Assembly (NCBI GenBank): GCA_943326015.2
Contig: CALPRQ020000007.1
Location: 36,774-100,773, forward strand
Length of the DNA stretch: 64,000 nt
Reading direction: 5' to 3'
Origin: Chitinophaga pinensis
Lineage (GTDB): Bacteria; Pseudomonadota; Gammaproteobacteria; Burkholderiales; Burkholderiaceae_C
In this document: positions 18,085 to 26,364 of the stretch, one piece after another
Layout: each line of letters starts with the position of its first letter
How positions within the stretch are numbered: position 1 is the stretch's first letter
Translations under genes and position numbers: made by a program
The notes under the pieces: model-generated
Database searches by the model: none
Seen by the model: the letters and a program-made list of their open reading frames with translations, nothing else
Told to the model about the DNA's origin: nothing

Positions 18085-19374
18085 TTACAGTCGTCCATCC
18101 GCTGTCCCCATGGGCAGGATGCCCTTGACGTCGAACACTATCGAATCGGGTGCGCCGAACGAGCGGATGCCGGTCTCGCCCAGTTCGATGAATTGCCGGT
18201 GCGCGACCGCGATCACGATCGCGTTGTAATCGCCTTCTTTCGGTGTCTCTGTGAGACATTCGATGCCGTATTCGCTGCGGGCTTCATCGACATCTATCCA
18301 GGGGTCGTAAATGTCGACTGCCGTGTGGTAGCTATTCAGGGTGTTGACGATGTCGATCACCTTGGTGTTGCGCACGTCGGGACAGTTCTCCTTGAACGAC
18401 AGTCCCAGCACCAGTACCCGGCTGTCGGTAGGCGCGTGTCCTTTGCTCAGCATCAGCTTGACCGTCTTGTCCGCCACATGCGAGCCCATGCTGTCGTTGA
18501 TGCGTCGCCCGGCCAGGATGACCTCGGGGTGGTAGCCGACTTGCTGCGCCTTGTAGGTGAGGTAGTAGGGATCCACGCCGATGCAGTGCCCACCGACCAG
18601 GCCGGGACGGAAGGGCAGGAAGTTCCATTTGGTCCCCGAGGCGTTGAGGACTTCGTGCGTGTCGATGTCGAGCCTGTGGAAGATCAGCGACAGCTCGTTC
18701 ATCAGCGCGATGTTGATGTCGCGCTGGATGTTCTCGATCACCTTGGCGGCTTCCGCGACCTTGATGCTGCTGGCTTGGTGCGTGCCGGCGACGATGATCT
18801 GGCGGTAGAGCTGATCGACTGCCTCGGCCGCCTCGGGTGTGCTGCCGCTGGTGACCTTCTTGATCGAGGGCAGGCGGTGTTCCTTGTCGCCCGGGTTGAT
18901 GCGCTCGGGGCTGTAGCCGCAGAAGAAGTCCTGGTTGAACTTGAGGCCACTGAGCTTTTCCAGCACGGGCACGCAGATTTCTTCGGTGGCACCGGGGTAA
19001 ACGGTGGATTCGTAGATCACCAGGTCACCCGCCTTCAGGACCTTGCCCACGGTTTCACTGGCCTTGACCAGCGGCGTGAACAGGGGCCGATTGGCCTGGC
19101 CGACCGGAGTCGGCACGGTCACGATGAAGATCTGCGCCTGCTTCAGATCATCCAGCCGGTTGCTGAAGCGCAGCTGCTTGGCCGCCTGCAGTTCATCGTG
19201 ACTGCATTCCAGCGTGTGGTCCTGGCCTGACTGCAGTTCGGCGATGCGTGCCGGGTTGATGTCGAAGCCGATGACGGGGCGCTGCCTGCCGAATTCGACG
19301 GCCAGTGGCAGGCCGACGTAGCCGAGGCCGATGACGGCGAGGGTGGCATGGTCAAGTTGCATGGTGTGGTTCAT
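18085..19374 (-). CDS. tviB: UDP-N-acetylhexosamine 6-dehydrogenase (TviB/WbpO type)
   Basis: A 429-residue nucleotide-sugar dehydrogenase that oxidises C6 of UDP-GlcNAc or UDP-GalNAc to the uronic acid with NAD. The N-terminal Rossmann domain begins [29 protein letters not shown] and the linker region [20 protein letters not shown] follow; the catalytic Cys lies in [16 protein letters not shown]; the C-terminal domain starts [13 protein letters not shown]. These blocks are those of the UDP-N-acetyl group rather than UDP-glucose dehydrogenase. ATG 19374 overlaps the wzc stop (ATGA). With the epimerase gene next to it, it supplies an acidic amino-sugar precursor for the EPS. Confidence 0.92.
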   Translation of the reverse strand: MNHTMQLDHATLAVIGLGYVGLPLAVEFGRQRPVIGFDINPARIAELQSGQDHTLECSHDELQAAKQLRFSNRLDDLKQAQIFIVTVPTPVGQANRPLFTPLVKASETVGKVLKAGDLVIYESTVYPGATEEICVPVLEKLSGLKFNQDFFCGYSPERINPGDKEHRLPSIKKVTSGSTPEAAEAVDQLYRQIIVAGTHQASSIKVAEAAKVIENIQRDINIALMNELSLIFHRLDIDTHEVLNASGTKWNFLPFRPGLVGGHCIGVDPYYLTYKAQQVGYHPEVILAGRRINDSMGSHVADKTVKLMLSKGHAPTDSRVLVLGLSFKENCPDVRNTKVIDIVNTLNSYHTAVDIYDPWIDVDEARSEYGIECLTETPKEGDYNAIVIAVAHRQFIELGETGIRSFGAPDSIVFDVKGILPMGTADGRL

Positions 19375-21617
19375 GTCGATTGGGAGTTGTAGTCGTAGGC
19401 CTTGTACTGGTAGCGGTAGCGCCCGTGCTTGTAGCCGTACTGATAGCCGTAGCGATTGGCCCGGCGTGACAGGTCCAGGCCGTTGAAGATCGCACCGCGC
19501 AAGCTGGCACCGGACTGCTCGAGTCGCTTGATGGATTCCTGCATTTCAGGCAGCGTGGTGACTTCGGCGCGCGCCATCAGGAACACCGTGCCTGCTTGCG
19601 ATGCCAGTACGGTGGTGTCGGACACCGCCAGCACCGGCGGCGAGTCCATGATGACGACGTCATACTGGGCCGACAGGGCCTTGAGCAGTTCGACGGTGGT
19701 GGGCGACATCAGCAGCTCGGCCGGGTTGGGCGGCAGGGTGCCGGTGGAGATGAAGTCCAGACCGGGCGCGGCGTTTTGCCTGAGCACCTGCTCCAGTGTC
19801 TGGCTGCCGGCGATCAGCTCGCTCAGGCCCAGGCCGCGCTGCTGGCCGAAGATGTTGTGCATGTGACCCTTGCGCATGTCCGCATCGATCAGCAGCACGC
19901 GCCTGCCGGCAGCAGCCAGCACGGTCGAGAAGTTGGCGCAGGTAAAGGATTTGCCTATGCCCGGCGTGGGACTGGTCAGCAGCACGATGTTGTTGGGGGC
20001 ATCCAGCATCGCGAACTGCAAGGCGGTGCGCAGGCTGCGCAGGCTTTCGACCGCCGGGTCGTCCGGCTTGGTCAGCGCCAGCAGGTGCTGGCCGGGTTGC
20101 TTGGCCTTGATCGCCTGTGCCAGCACTTGCTGTACCGGGCTGAGCGGCACGGTGGCGAAAACATTGAGGCCCAGCTCCTGCTCGATTTTGTCGGCGTGCT
20201 GTATGCCCGAGCGCATGTAGTTGCGCAGCAGGGCCAGGCCCAGGCCCAGCGCCAGGCCGATGGCGGTGCCGATGCCTATCATGGCCGGACGGTTGGGTTT
20301 GCTCGATGTTTGCGGCTTGAGTGCCGGGTCGATCACGCGCACGTTGCCGAGCTTGCCTTCCTTGGTCAGGCGCAGCTGGTGGTAGGTTTCGAGCAGGCGG
20401 GTGTAGATGCCGTCGCTGATCTTGACCTCGCGTTCAAGCGTCAGCAGTTCCTGTTGCACGGCAGGCAGGTTCTTCGCGGCCGATTCGATCTTGCCGATCT
20501 GGCCGGACAACTCCCTGATCTTGTTTTCCAGCGCCTGCATGGCCGGGTGCTCGTCGGTGTAGAGCTTTTCGAGTTCCTTGCGCTTTTGCTGCAGTTCGAC
20601 CAGGCGGGTGCGCTGGCTGGCGCTTTGCTGCATCAGGTCCTTGGCGTCGTCGCTGAGCTCGAAGATGCCGCGCTCGATGCGGTATTTGTTGAGCTTGTCT
20701 TCGTTGGCTTCGACTTCCTTGCGCAGCTGTGGCAGCAACTCGCCGAGGAACTCGACCGATTTCTCGGCTTCAGCGGCTTTGCGCTTGGTGCTGTTGCTGA
20801 CGAAGATGCCGGCGATCTCGTTGAGTACCTTGGCAGCTTTTGCCGGATCGGGGTCATCCAGGGACGCTGTGATGATTCCGGTGCCGCTGCGCACTTCGAT
20901 GACTCGCAGGTTGTTCTGGATCTCCTGGGTCACCGCCAGATGGGATTCGCGCTTGATGATGAACTCGGCGCCGGGGCGCCCGATGACCGACTTGACCAGC
21001 AGGGTGCCGCGCTCGCCAAGATAGTCGAAGCTCAGCGGCTTGCCGATTTCACCCTGGCCGATTTGTCCCCCGTCTTCGCGCAGCAGCAGGTAGCCTTTGC
21101 CGGTCAGGCGCAAGACAAGGCTTTGGCCAATGAAGGAGGGAGGCAGTTCAAGTTGTCCGATTTCGAGCTTTTCGTTGCCATGCACATAGCCGTTGAAACC
21201 CAGGAAGCCCGGGTTGGAGGGCTGACTGGAAATGCGCGACAGCCAGTTGCCCACCACCGGCAGATACTTGGGCTCCACGCTGAGGTCCAGTACCAGGTTG
21301 TTGACGGCCTGGCCGATCACCGAGCGCGAGCGCATGATCTCGATTTCGGTCGCCGTCGAATTCTTGCCATCGCCGCCGAACATCGGGCCCAGGCTGCTGT
21401 TGCCCTGATCATCGATCTGCATCAGGGTGCTGGCTTCGTAGATCGGTACGGCCAGTTTGGATTGCACGAAACCGGCGGCCAGGCCGATGGCCGTGACAGC
21501 AGCAATCACCCATTTTTGTTCGAGCGCCAAATCGAGCAGTTCGATCGGGTTGAAGCTGCTTTCTTCGGCCATGGGGGCAGCAGGAACAGGGACTTGAGCC
21601 GCTTGAATCGAGGTCAT
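19371..21617 (-). CDS. wzc: Wzc-type polysaccharide co-polymerase / BY-kinase
   Basis: A 748-residue inner-membrane protein controlling polymerisation and export with Wza. An N-terminal Wzz-like domain starts near FNPIELLDLALEQKW with the first transmembrane segment, followed by a long periplasmic coiled-coil region (about residues 250-430), a second membrane segment (IGIGTAIGLALGLGLALL) and the cytoplasmic tyrosine kinase: Walker A-like TPGIGKSF near residue 550 and LLIDADMRKG. The tail from about residue 720 has at least nine tyrosines interleaved with Gly, Lys and Arg, the autophosphorylation cluster. The gene lies 13 nt after wzb and overlaps the dehydrogenase gene start. Confidence 0.94.
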   Translation of the reverse strand: MTSIQAAQVPVPAAPMAEESSFNPIELLDLALEQKWVIAAVTAIGLAAGFVQSKLAVPIYEASTLMQIDDQGNSSLGPMFGGDGKNSTATEIEIMRSRSVIGQAVNNLVLDLSVEPKYLPVVGNWLSRISSQPSNPGFLGFNGYVHGNEKLEIGQLELPPSFIGQSLVLRLTGKGYLLLREDGGQIGQGEIGKPLSFDYLGERGTLLVKSVIGRPGAEFIIKRESHLAVTQEIQNNLRVIEVRSGTGIITASLDDPDPAKAAKVLNEIAGIFVSNSTKRKAAEAEKSVEFLGELLPQLRKEVEANEDKLNKYRIERGIFELSDDAKDLMQQSASQRTRLVELQQKRKELEKLYTDEHPAMQALENKIRELSGQIGKIESAAKNLPAVQQELLTLEREVKISDGIYTRLLETYHQLRLTKEGKLGNVRVIDPALKPQTSSKPNRPAMIGIGTAIGLALGLGLALLRNYMRSGIQHADKIEQELGLNVFATVPLSPVQQVLAQAIKAKQPGQHLLALTKPDDPAVESLRSLRTALQFAMLDAPNNIVLLTSPTPGIGKSFTCANFSTVLAAAGRRVLLIDADMRKGHMHNIFGQQRGLGLSELIAGSQTLEQVLRQNAAPGLDFISTGTLPPNPAELLMSPTTVELLKALSAQYDVVIMDSPPVLAVSDTTVLASQAGTVFLMARAEVTTLPEMQESIKRLEQSGASLRGAIFNGLDLSRRANRYGYQYGYKHGRYRYQYKAYDYNSQST

Positions 21618-21630
21618 GGGGTGGGAGGTC

Positions 21631-22065
21631 TCAGCTGAGTTTCCGGATGCGATGCGACCAGTCGGTCACACCCCGAAAGATCGCCTGATAGGCGGTTTGA
21701 AACGCTTGCTTGGGTTGGCGGTAGGGGTCGGCGATTTCGAACTGCCCGAACTGTCCGAGACGGAACGCCTTGCCGCGCACTTGGGGGTAGAGTTGTTCCA
21801 GCCAGTTCTTGTGGCTTTGCTCCATGACCAGAATCAGGTCGCTTTGCTGGCAGAGCATGGCCGATACCTGTTGCGCGCGGTGCTGGCAGAGGTCGAGGCC
21901 ATGTTCGACGGCGACTTCGCAGGCCAGGGCATCGGCGGGTTTGCCGACCATGGCGCTGAGGCCGGCGGAGCGCACCGAGAGTCGGGGAAATTCGCGCGCC
22001 AGCAGGGCTTGTGAGATCGGGCTGCGGCAGATGTTGCCTACGCAGAGCGTGAGGATGCGCATCAT
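21631..22065 (-). CDS. wzb: low-molecular-weight protein tyrosine phosphatase Wzb
   Basis: A 144-residue cytoplasmic phosphatase that dephosphorylates Wzc. The P-loop CVGNICRSP lies at residues 8-16 and the general-acid Asp is in EIADPYRQP near residue 110, both diagnostic of LMW-PTPs. ATG 22065 forms an ATGA overlap with the wza stop; a second ATG directly follows and either may be used. Its place between wza and wzc is the classic wza-wzb-wzc order of group 1 capsules and related EPS systems. Confidence 0.94.
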   Translation of the reverse strand: MMRILTLCVGNICRSPISQALLAREFPRLSVRSAGLSAMVGKPADALACEVAVEHGLDLCQHRAQQVSAMLCQQSDLILVMEQSHKNWLEQLYPQVRGKAFRLGQFGQFEIADPYRQPKQAFQTAYQAIFRGVTDWSHRIRKLS

Positions 22066-23306
22066 CGATTGGTCGGGTTGACGGCGCCGCGCGTGGTGGT
22101 GATGGCGCCGGCGCTGGGCAGCAGCAGGCTGATCACGCGGTTCCAGCGCACGATGGGTGCCGGATCGACGTAGACCACGTCACGCGGCCTGAGCTGGAAC
22201 CCTTCGGCCAGGATGTAGTTGTAAGGCGTGGAGGCGTTGAGGTGGTAGATCTCGGGCTGGTCGCCTTTTTCGTTGCGCATGACGTAGATCTGGCTCGGGT
22301 CGCTGCTGATCTGGCTCACGCCGATGACTTCGCCCAGCGCCTCGTTGAGCGTGAGCTTGCCGTAGCGCATGGGCACCGGCCTGGGCGCGGTGACTTCGCC
22401 GAGCACGTAGACCTTGGCGTCTTCCCGACCCGGCACCCGCACCATGTCGCCGGCGGCCAGCAGGATCTGGTTGGGGTTGATGTTTTCCTCGGTCAGCTTT
22501 TGCAGGTTGACGGCGGTGGTCTTGTCGCCGCGCGTGATGCTGATGGCCGACCGATCGGCCGAGGGCAGCAGGCCGCCGGCGCGCGCCAGTGCCTCGGGCA
22601 GGGTCATGGGCAGGTCGTTGAGCGCGACCAGGCCGGGAATGCGCACATCGCCTTCGATGTAGATGCGGTTGCTGCGGTAAGCCTGGATGCGCAGCGTGAC
22701 TTGCGGATCCCTGATGTAGCGCGACAGCTTCTTGACCAGGGCGTCGCGGGCCTCGGCTTCGCTCAGGTCCTTGACCTCCAGGCTGCCGACATAGGGAAAC
22801 TGGATCGTGCCTTCGGCGCTGACGTACTGGCCGCCCAGGGCGGTGGTGCCGGTTTCCGGTGCTCCCGTGACACCTCCCTGATAGGCGGGGGCGCCCACGC
22901 CACCAGCCGTGGCGCTCGCTGCCGAAGCCATGGCGAATTCGGGGTGGCCCCAGACGACGATGCTGAGCACATCACCCGGGCCTATCCTGTAGGGCTGCGG
23001 TTTGCCGAACAGGTGCTTGACCTGCTCGACTGAGTCGACTTCCTGGGTCGAGCGTTGCTGGCGGATCAGCTGCGGTGTGATTTCGGTCAGCGCACCGGGC
23101 GGCGGGGTGTCATCTTCCGCCGGCTGGTTCAGCAGCGTGAGCAGGGTGGTGCGCTTGCTGGCCTCCTGGTTGGCCGCACCCGACATGTGCAGGCCGGGGG
23201 CCAAGGCGCACCCGCTCAGTGTGGCCGCGATCAGGAGTCTCAGGCCCAGGCCTGAGACTTTGCGCTGGAATTGGGGCTCTTGGCGGTCGCAGGTGATGAG
23301 GGACAT
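22062..23306 (-). CDS. wza: outer-membrane polysaccharide export lipoprotein Wza
   Basis: A 414-residue secretin-like export protein. The lipoprotein signal peptide ends in LSGC, with the acylated Cys at residue 33 from the chosen ATG 23306; PES export domain YRIGPGDVLSIVVWGHPEF and two SLBB domains (IYIEGDVRIPG and VYVLGEVTAPRP) follow; the hydrophobic C-terminal amphipathic helix (NRVISLLLPSA) is typical of the Wza outer-membrane barrel. An in-frame start at 23369 would add 21 residues before the signal and looks less natural. Between residues about 130 and 160 there is a Gly/Ala-rich insertion not usual in E. coli Wza. It is the first gene of the EPS operon. Confidence 0.92.
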   Translation of the reverse strand: MSLITCDRQEPQFQRKVSGLGLRLLIAATLSGCALAPGLHMSGAANQEASKRTTLLTLLNQPAEDDTPPPGALTEITPQLIRQQRSTQEVDSVEQVKHLFGKPQPYRIGPGDVLSIVVWGHPEFAMASAASATAGGVGAPAYQGGVTGAPETGTTALGGQYVSAEGTIQFPYVGSLEVKDLSEAEARDALVKKLSRYIRDPQVTLRIQAYRSNRIYIEGDVRIPGLVALNDLPMTLPEALARAGGLLPSADRSAISITRGDKTTAVNLQKLTEENINPNQILLAAGDMVRVPGREDAKVYVLGEVTAPRPVPMRYGKLTLNEALGEVIGVSQISSDPSQIYVMRNEKGDQPEIYHLNASTPYNYILAEGFQLRPRDVVYVDPAPIVRWNRVISLLLPSAGAITTTRGAVNPTNR

Positions 23307-23370
23307 AGGTGCTGAAATTTGATTGGTTTTCTGGCCTGTGGCTAGGACATCGGGAATGGCCTCTATCATG

Positions 23371-23378
23371 GCTACCGC
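23371..23378 (-). promoter_or_regulatory. ops-like element in the wza leader (candidate)
   Basis: On the minus strand the octamer GCGGTAGC lies 65 nt upstream of the wza ATG. It matches the core of the ops/JUMPstart element recognised by RfaH on the non-template strand. An RfaH/UpxY-like gene lies 2.3 kb away. The same octamer occurs a few times inside coding sequence of this GC-rich window, so the match alone is weak; its position in a 135-nt leader of a 23-kb operon gives it weight. Confidence 0.4.
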
Positions 23379-23441
23379 AGGGCCAGCATGGTTAAACTGC
23401 TGTCCTAATTAAACACATTCTAGCGCCTAATATCCTAAAAA

Positions 23442-25664
23442 ATGAATGAAAAAAATGACATGCTAGTGTTTGAAAAAAATGCTCAGAATAAGGCCTTCAA
23501 TCGCCTGAAATCAGTGACGGTAGTTTTGGCTTTGTCAGGGCTGCCAGTTTTGGCTTGGTCTGATACCGAGCCTTGGCCTACCGCTGTGCTTTCGCCATCG
23601 GGCTATGTCGGCGCCATCAACACGCCCACGGCCGATGTCCTGCCCTGGGGTGGCATGAGTCTTGGCCTGAGCAACAACAATCCGGAGCTGAAACGCACGA
23701 TTGCCGCGGGCCATTTCGGCAGCATGAATGCGGGTTTCGGCCTGCTCCCAGGACTTGAACTGGTAGGGCGGCTGGCTTATGAGGGGGAGTTGGACTGCAG
23801 CACCTTCGATCCAGCATGTCGCTATGGTCAGCGCGATCTGTCGCTGAGTGGCAAGTACCAGTTGCCAATGACCTTGCCTTTCGATACCCGTGTGGCGCTG
23901 GGTTTCACGGACTATGGAGGTCCAACGGCCAAATTCAGGCAGCTCTACGGCGTGGCGACCTCGACCTGGGGACCGCTGGATCTGAGTCTGGGTTACAGCC
24001 GTCCGCGCGCGCCTGATGCGCTGCTGGACGGACCTTTTGGCAGCGCGGCGCTGCGCGTGAGCGACCGCTGGAGTGCCGCGCTCGAGCACGATTCCCGCAA
24101 TGCCCGCGCCGGCCTGCACTACAGCCTGCCAGTGTTCCGGGATGCGGCCTTGCAGCTGGGTGTGAGCCGTCTCCTGGGCCAGGATGCCGGGCTCAAGCCC
24201 TGGCAGGCATCGGCGACCCTGAATGTGAGCCTGGGCCGCGTGCCCGAGTCAGCCGTCGCAGCGGCCTCCACGCCGCTGTCTGCAGGGGCCTCCGCGCCAC
24301 TGGCGTCTGGCGTATCGGCATTGGCTGCCGCTGCCGCTGCTGTGGCGGCCCCCACGGCCGAATCGGTGGCCCAGGCGCTGGTCGAGCGCGGTTTCGCGCA
24401 GGTCGAGGTGCGGCATTGGCCGGCGACGGCGCAACAGCCCGCGCTGTGGAGCGTGCGCGCCGAGCCGCGCCGCTGGCGCCAGAGCCAGGTCGAGGCACTC
24501 GGTGTGGCGCTGGCAGGCTGGTTGAAGCCGGTGGGAGCCGCGTCCAGCGACGAGCTGCTGCTGACCCTGACCTGGCAGCGCAAGCCAGTGCTGCACGCCT
24601 ACACCAGCGCACGCTGCCTGGATGGCTGGCGCGCGGGCTGGCGCCGTTGCGAACTGGGTCTGCAGTCTGGTCTGGCCCAGGGCCGCGCGCTGGAGATGAG
24701 TCGCGAGTTGGCGGGTCTGGGTGCTGGCGTGGCCGAGCTGAAGACGCGCATGCGCCAGGCGCCGGGCTCGCTGGCGCGCGCCGACGGCGGGCCTTCCTGG
24801 GCGCCGCAATTTGAGATCGGCCCCGGGCTGCGCTACAAGGTGGGCACCGAAATGGGCCTGCTCGACTATTCGGCCGCCGTGGAGCTCGGCGCCGAGGTCA
24901 ACCTGGCCCCGGGTCTCTCCTGGCAGGGCGTGCTGTCGGCACCGGTGGCGCATTCGGATGATTACGGTGACCGCCGGATTTTTTCTGCCCAGCGTCATCC
25001 CAACGCGGGCTTTGACAGCGGCTTGCTGACCTGGTGGAAGCCTTTCCCCCATGGCGTGGCGGCCCAGGTCAGCGCCGGTTACATCGACCGCGAATACAAG
25101 GGTGTGCTGGGAGATGCGGTGTGGATGAGCCCTGACGGACGCTGGCGCTTGAGCGGCACGACGGGCAACTTCCGCCGCGAATCCGGCGAGAGTCAGTCGC
25201 CTGTCCTGGCTGGTGCGCGCTGGAGTCTGGCGCCGGGCGCCTGGCAGTTGGAGGCGGATGCGGGCCGCTTCCTGAGTGGTGACCGGGGTTACCGGCTCTC
25301 ATCCAGGCATTGGTTCGGCGACACATTGCTCCAGCTCTACTATCGCAGCAGCCAGGGTGATGCGGGTACCATCGTGGCGGGTCAGAGCAAGTTCCTCGGT
25401 TTCAGTGTCAGCCTGCCGCTGGGTCCCAAGGAGGCCCATGCAGTCGGCCCCGTCACGGTGCGCGGCATGGATCGTTTCGCCTTGGGCCTGGAGAGCAAGG
25501 TGGGCGAGGAAGAAAACCGTCTGACCTCAGGCTACGGCAAGATTCCGCGCCCGCGCCATGGCTTGCAGACCGATGTGATCGACTACGACCGCAACGGCAG
25601 CGTTGACCTGATGGCCAGTTCACCGCGTTTGCGCGCGGTGCTGAACGAGCAGCTGAAGCGCTGA
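23442..25664 (+). CDS. yjbH: YjbH-type outer-membrane exopolysaccharide protein
   Basis: A 740-residue secreted protein divergent from wza. A signal peptide (VTVVLALSGLPVLAWS, cleavage after about residue 41) is followed by the YjbH start PSGYVGAINTPTADVLPWG, typical of this beta-barrel family, and by many alternating beta-strand stretches. An Ala/Ser/Pro-rich linker (about residues 270-305) separates two halves; the second half ends with strands such as LQLYYRSSQGDAG and LGFSVSLPLGP. The family is linked to EPS export or anchoring. No YjbE, F or G homologue is nearby. No clear Shine-Dalgarno precedes ATG 23442; ATG 23460 is an alternative start. Confidence 0.85.
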   Translation: MNEKNDMLVFEKNAQNKAFNRLKSVTVVLALSGLPVLAWSDTEPWPTAVLSPSGYVGAINTPTADVLPWGGMSLGLSNNNPELKRTIAAGHFGSMNAGFGLLPGLELVGRLAYEGELDCSTFDPACRYGQRDLSLSGKYQLPMTLPFDTRVALGFTDYGGPTAKFRQLYGVATSTWGPLDLSLGYSRPRAPDALLDGPFGSAALRVSDRWSAALEHDSRNARAGLHYSLPVFRDAALQLGVSRLLGQDAGLKPWQASATLNVSLGRVPESAVAAASTPLSAGASAPLASGVSALAAAAAAVAAPTAESVAQALVERGFAQVEVRHWPATAQQPALWSVRAEPRRWRQSQVEALGVALAGWLKPVGAASSDELLLTLTWQRKPVLHAYTSARCLDGWRAGWRRCELGLQSGLAQGRALEMSRELAGLGAGVAELKTRMRQAPGSLARADGGPSWAPQFEIGPGLRYKVGTEMGLLDYSAAVELGAEVNLAPGLSWQGVLSAPVAHSDDYGDRRIFSAQRHPNAGFDSGLLTWWKPFPHGVAAQVSAGYIDREYKGVLGDAVWMSPDGRWRLSGTTGNFRRESGESQSPVLAGARWSLAPGAWQLEADAGRFLSGDRGYRLSSRHWFGDTLLQLYYRSSQGDAGTIVAGQSKFLGFSVSLPLGPKEAHAVGPVTVRGMDRFALGLESKVGEEENRLTSGYGKIPRPRHGLQTDVIDYDRNGSVDLMASSPRLRAVLNEQLKR

Positions 25665-25668
25665 CCGC

Positions 25669-26226
25669 TCAGGCGACTTCGAGCTGGGTATAGGGAATGG
25701 TGACTTCGTGGTCCTTGCCCAGCAGTTGCAGCAGCACGACGACGCGGTCCTGTGCGGTCATGCGCACCAGCGCGTCCAGTCCCTTGAGCGGGCCGGCGTT
25801 GACCTTGACCTGTGCGCCGGGCTTGAGACCCATGATTTCGGCCGCACCCAGGTCCTGCTGCTGCTGGACCCAGTGCGCGATCTGGACCGCCTTGGCATGC
25901 GGCAGGCGGGCGAATTCGATGCCGAAGCGCACCAGGCTGTTCACACCCAGGGTCGAGCGCACAGCGGTGATCGACTGCTGCGCGTGCGCCGGGCGGAAGA
26001 AGATGTAGCGGGGAAACAGGACCTCCTGGTCGAACAGCTGGGCTGAGGCCTGGCTGCGGCGCTTGCCGGCGACCTTCTTGATGCTGGGGCACCAGGCCTC
26101 GAAGCCTTGCTTGAGCAGGTTCTCGAGGGCGACATCCTCCAGCCTGGGCTTGCTGTAGGCAAGGTACCAGTCGGTGTCCCGTGTGGCATCGAGGACGGGG
26201 TGTTGCGTGGTTTTGCTGTTTGTCAT
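25669..26226 (-). CDS. RfaH/UpxY-like NusG-family transcription antiterminator
   Basis: A 185-residue NusG paralogue. The NGN domain begins DWYLAYSKPRLEDVALENLL and includes LFPRYIFFRP; a KOW-like C-terminal part holds LKPGAQVKVNAGPLKGLDALV. Such proteins bind RNA polymerase at an ops site and let it read through long polysaccharide operons. The 23-kb EPS operon with an ops-like octamer in its leader is the obvious target. The start ATG 26226 has AGGAAGG just upstream. The gene is convergent with yjbH with only four bases between stop codons. A 16-nt palindrome lies between start codon and likely promoter. Target assignment is inference. Confidence 0.88.
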   Translation of the reverse strand: MTNSKTTQHPVLDATRDTDWYLAYSKPRLEDVALENLLKQGFEAWCPSIKKVAGKRRSQASAQLFDQEVLFPRYIFFRPAHAQQSITAVRSTLGVNSLVRFGIEFARLPHAKAVQIAHWVQQQQDLGAAEIMGLKPGAQVKVNAGPLKGLDALVRMTAQDRVVVLLQLLGKDHEVTIPYTQLEVA

Positions 26227-26238
26227 GGCCTTCCTGTG

Positions 26239-26254
26239 GTGGCATGTTTGCCAC
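26239..26254. repeat. palindrome upstream of the rfaH-like gene
   Basis: GTGGCA-TGTT-TGCCAC forms a perfect 6-bp inverted repeat with a 4-nt loop, 13 nt upstream of the rfaH-like ATG and next to its Shine-Dalgarno. On the minus strand a TAGAAT (26271-26266) that could be a -10 box lies just upstream. It may be an operator or an RNA hairpin affecting translation; function unknown. Confidence 0.4.
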
Positions 26255-26312
26255 TCTGTACCATGATTCTACTGTCCCGGATCGCGTAGTTGTCATCCTG
26301 GCCGGCCAGACG

Positions 26313-26336
26313 AAAAAAACCCGGGCTTGCCCGGGT
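26313..26336 (-). terminator. Rho-independent terminator after phoH
   Basis: On the minus strand ACCCGGG-caag-CCCGGGT forms a 7-bp GC-rich stem with a 4-nt loop followed by seven T residues. It lies about 30 nt after the phoH stop and separates phoH from the rfaH-like gene, so the latter needs its own promoter. Confidence 0.9.
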
Positions 26337-26364
26337 CTTGCATCGCGTGGGACCAGCGCTCTGG

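Noticed and set aside
19596..21638. Long antisense ORF (about 680 codons) opposite wzc
   Set aside because: Frame-shadow of a GC-rich gene; composition rich in Gln/His/Gly/Val without domain features.
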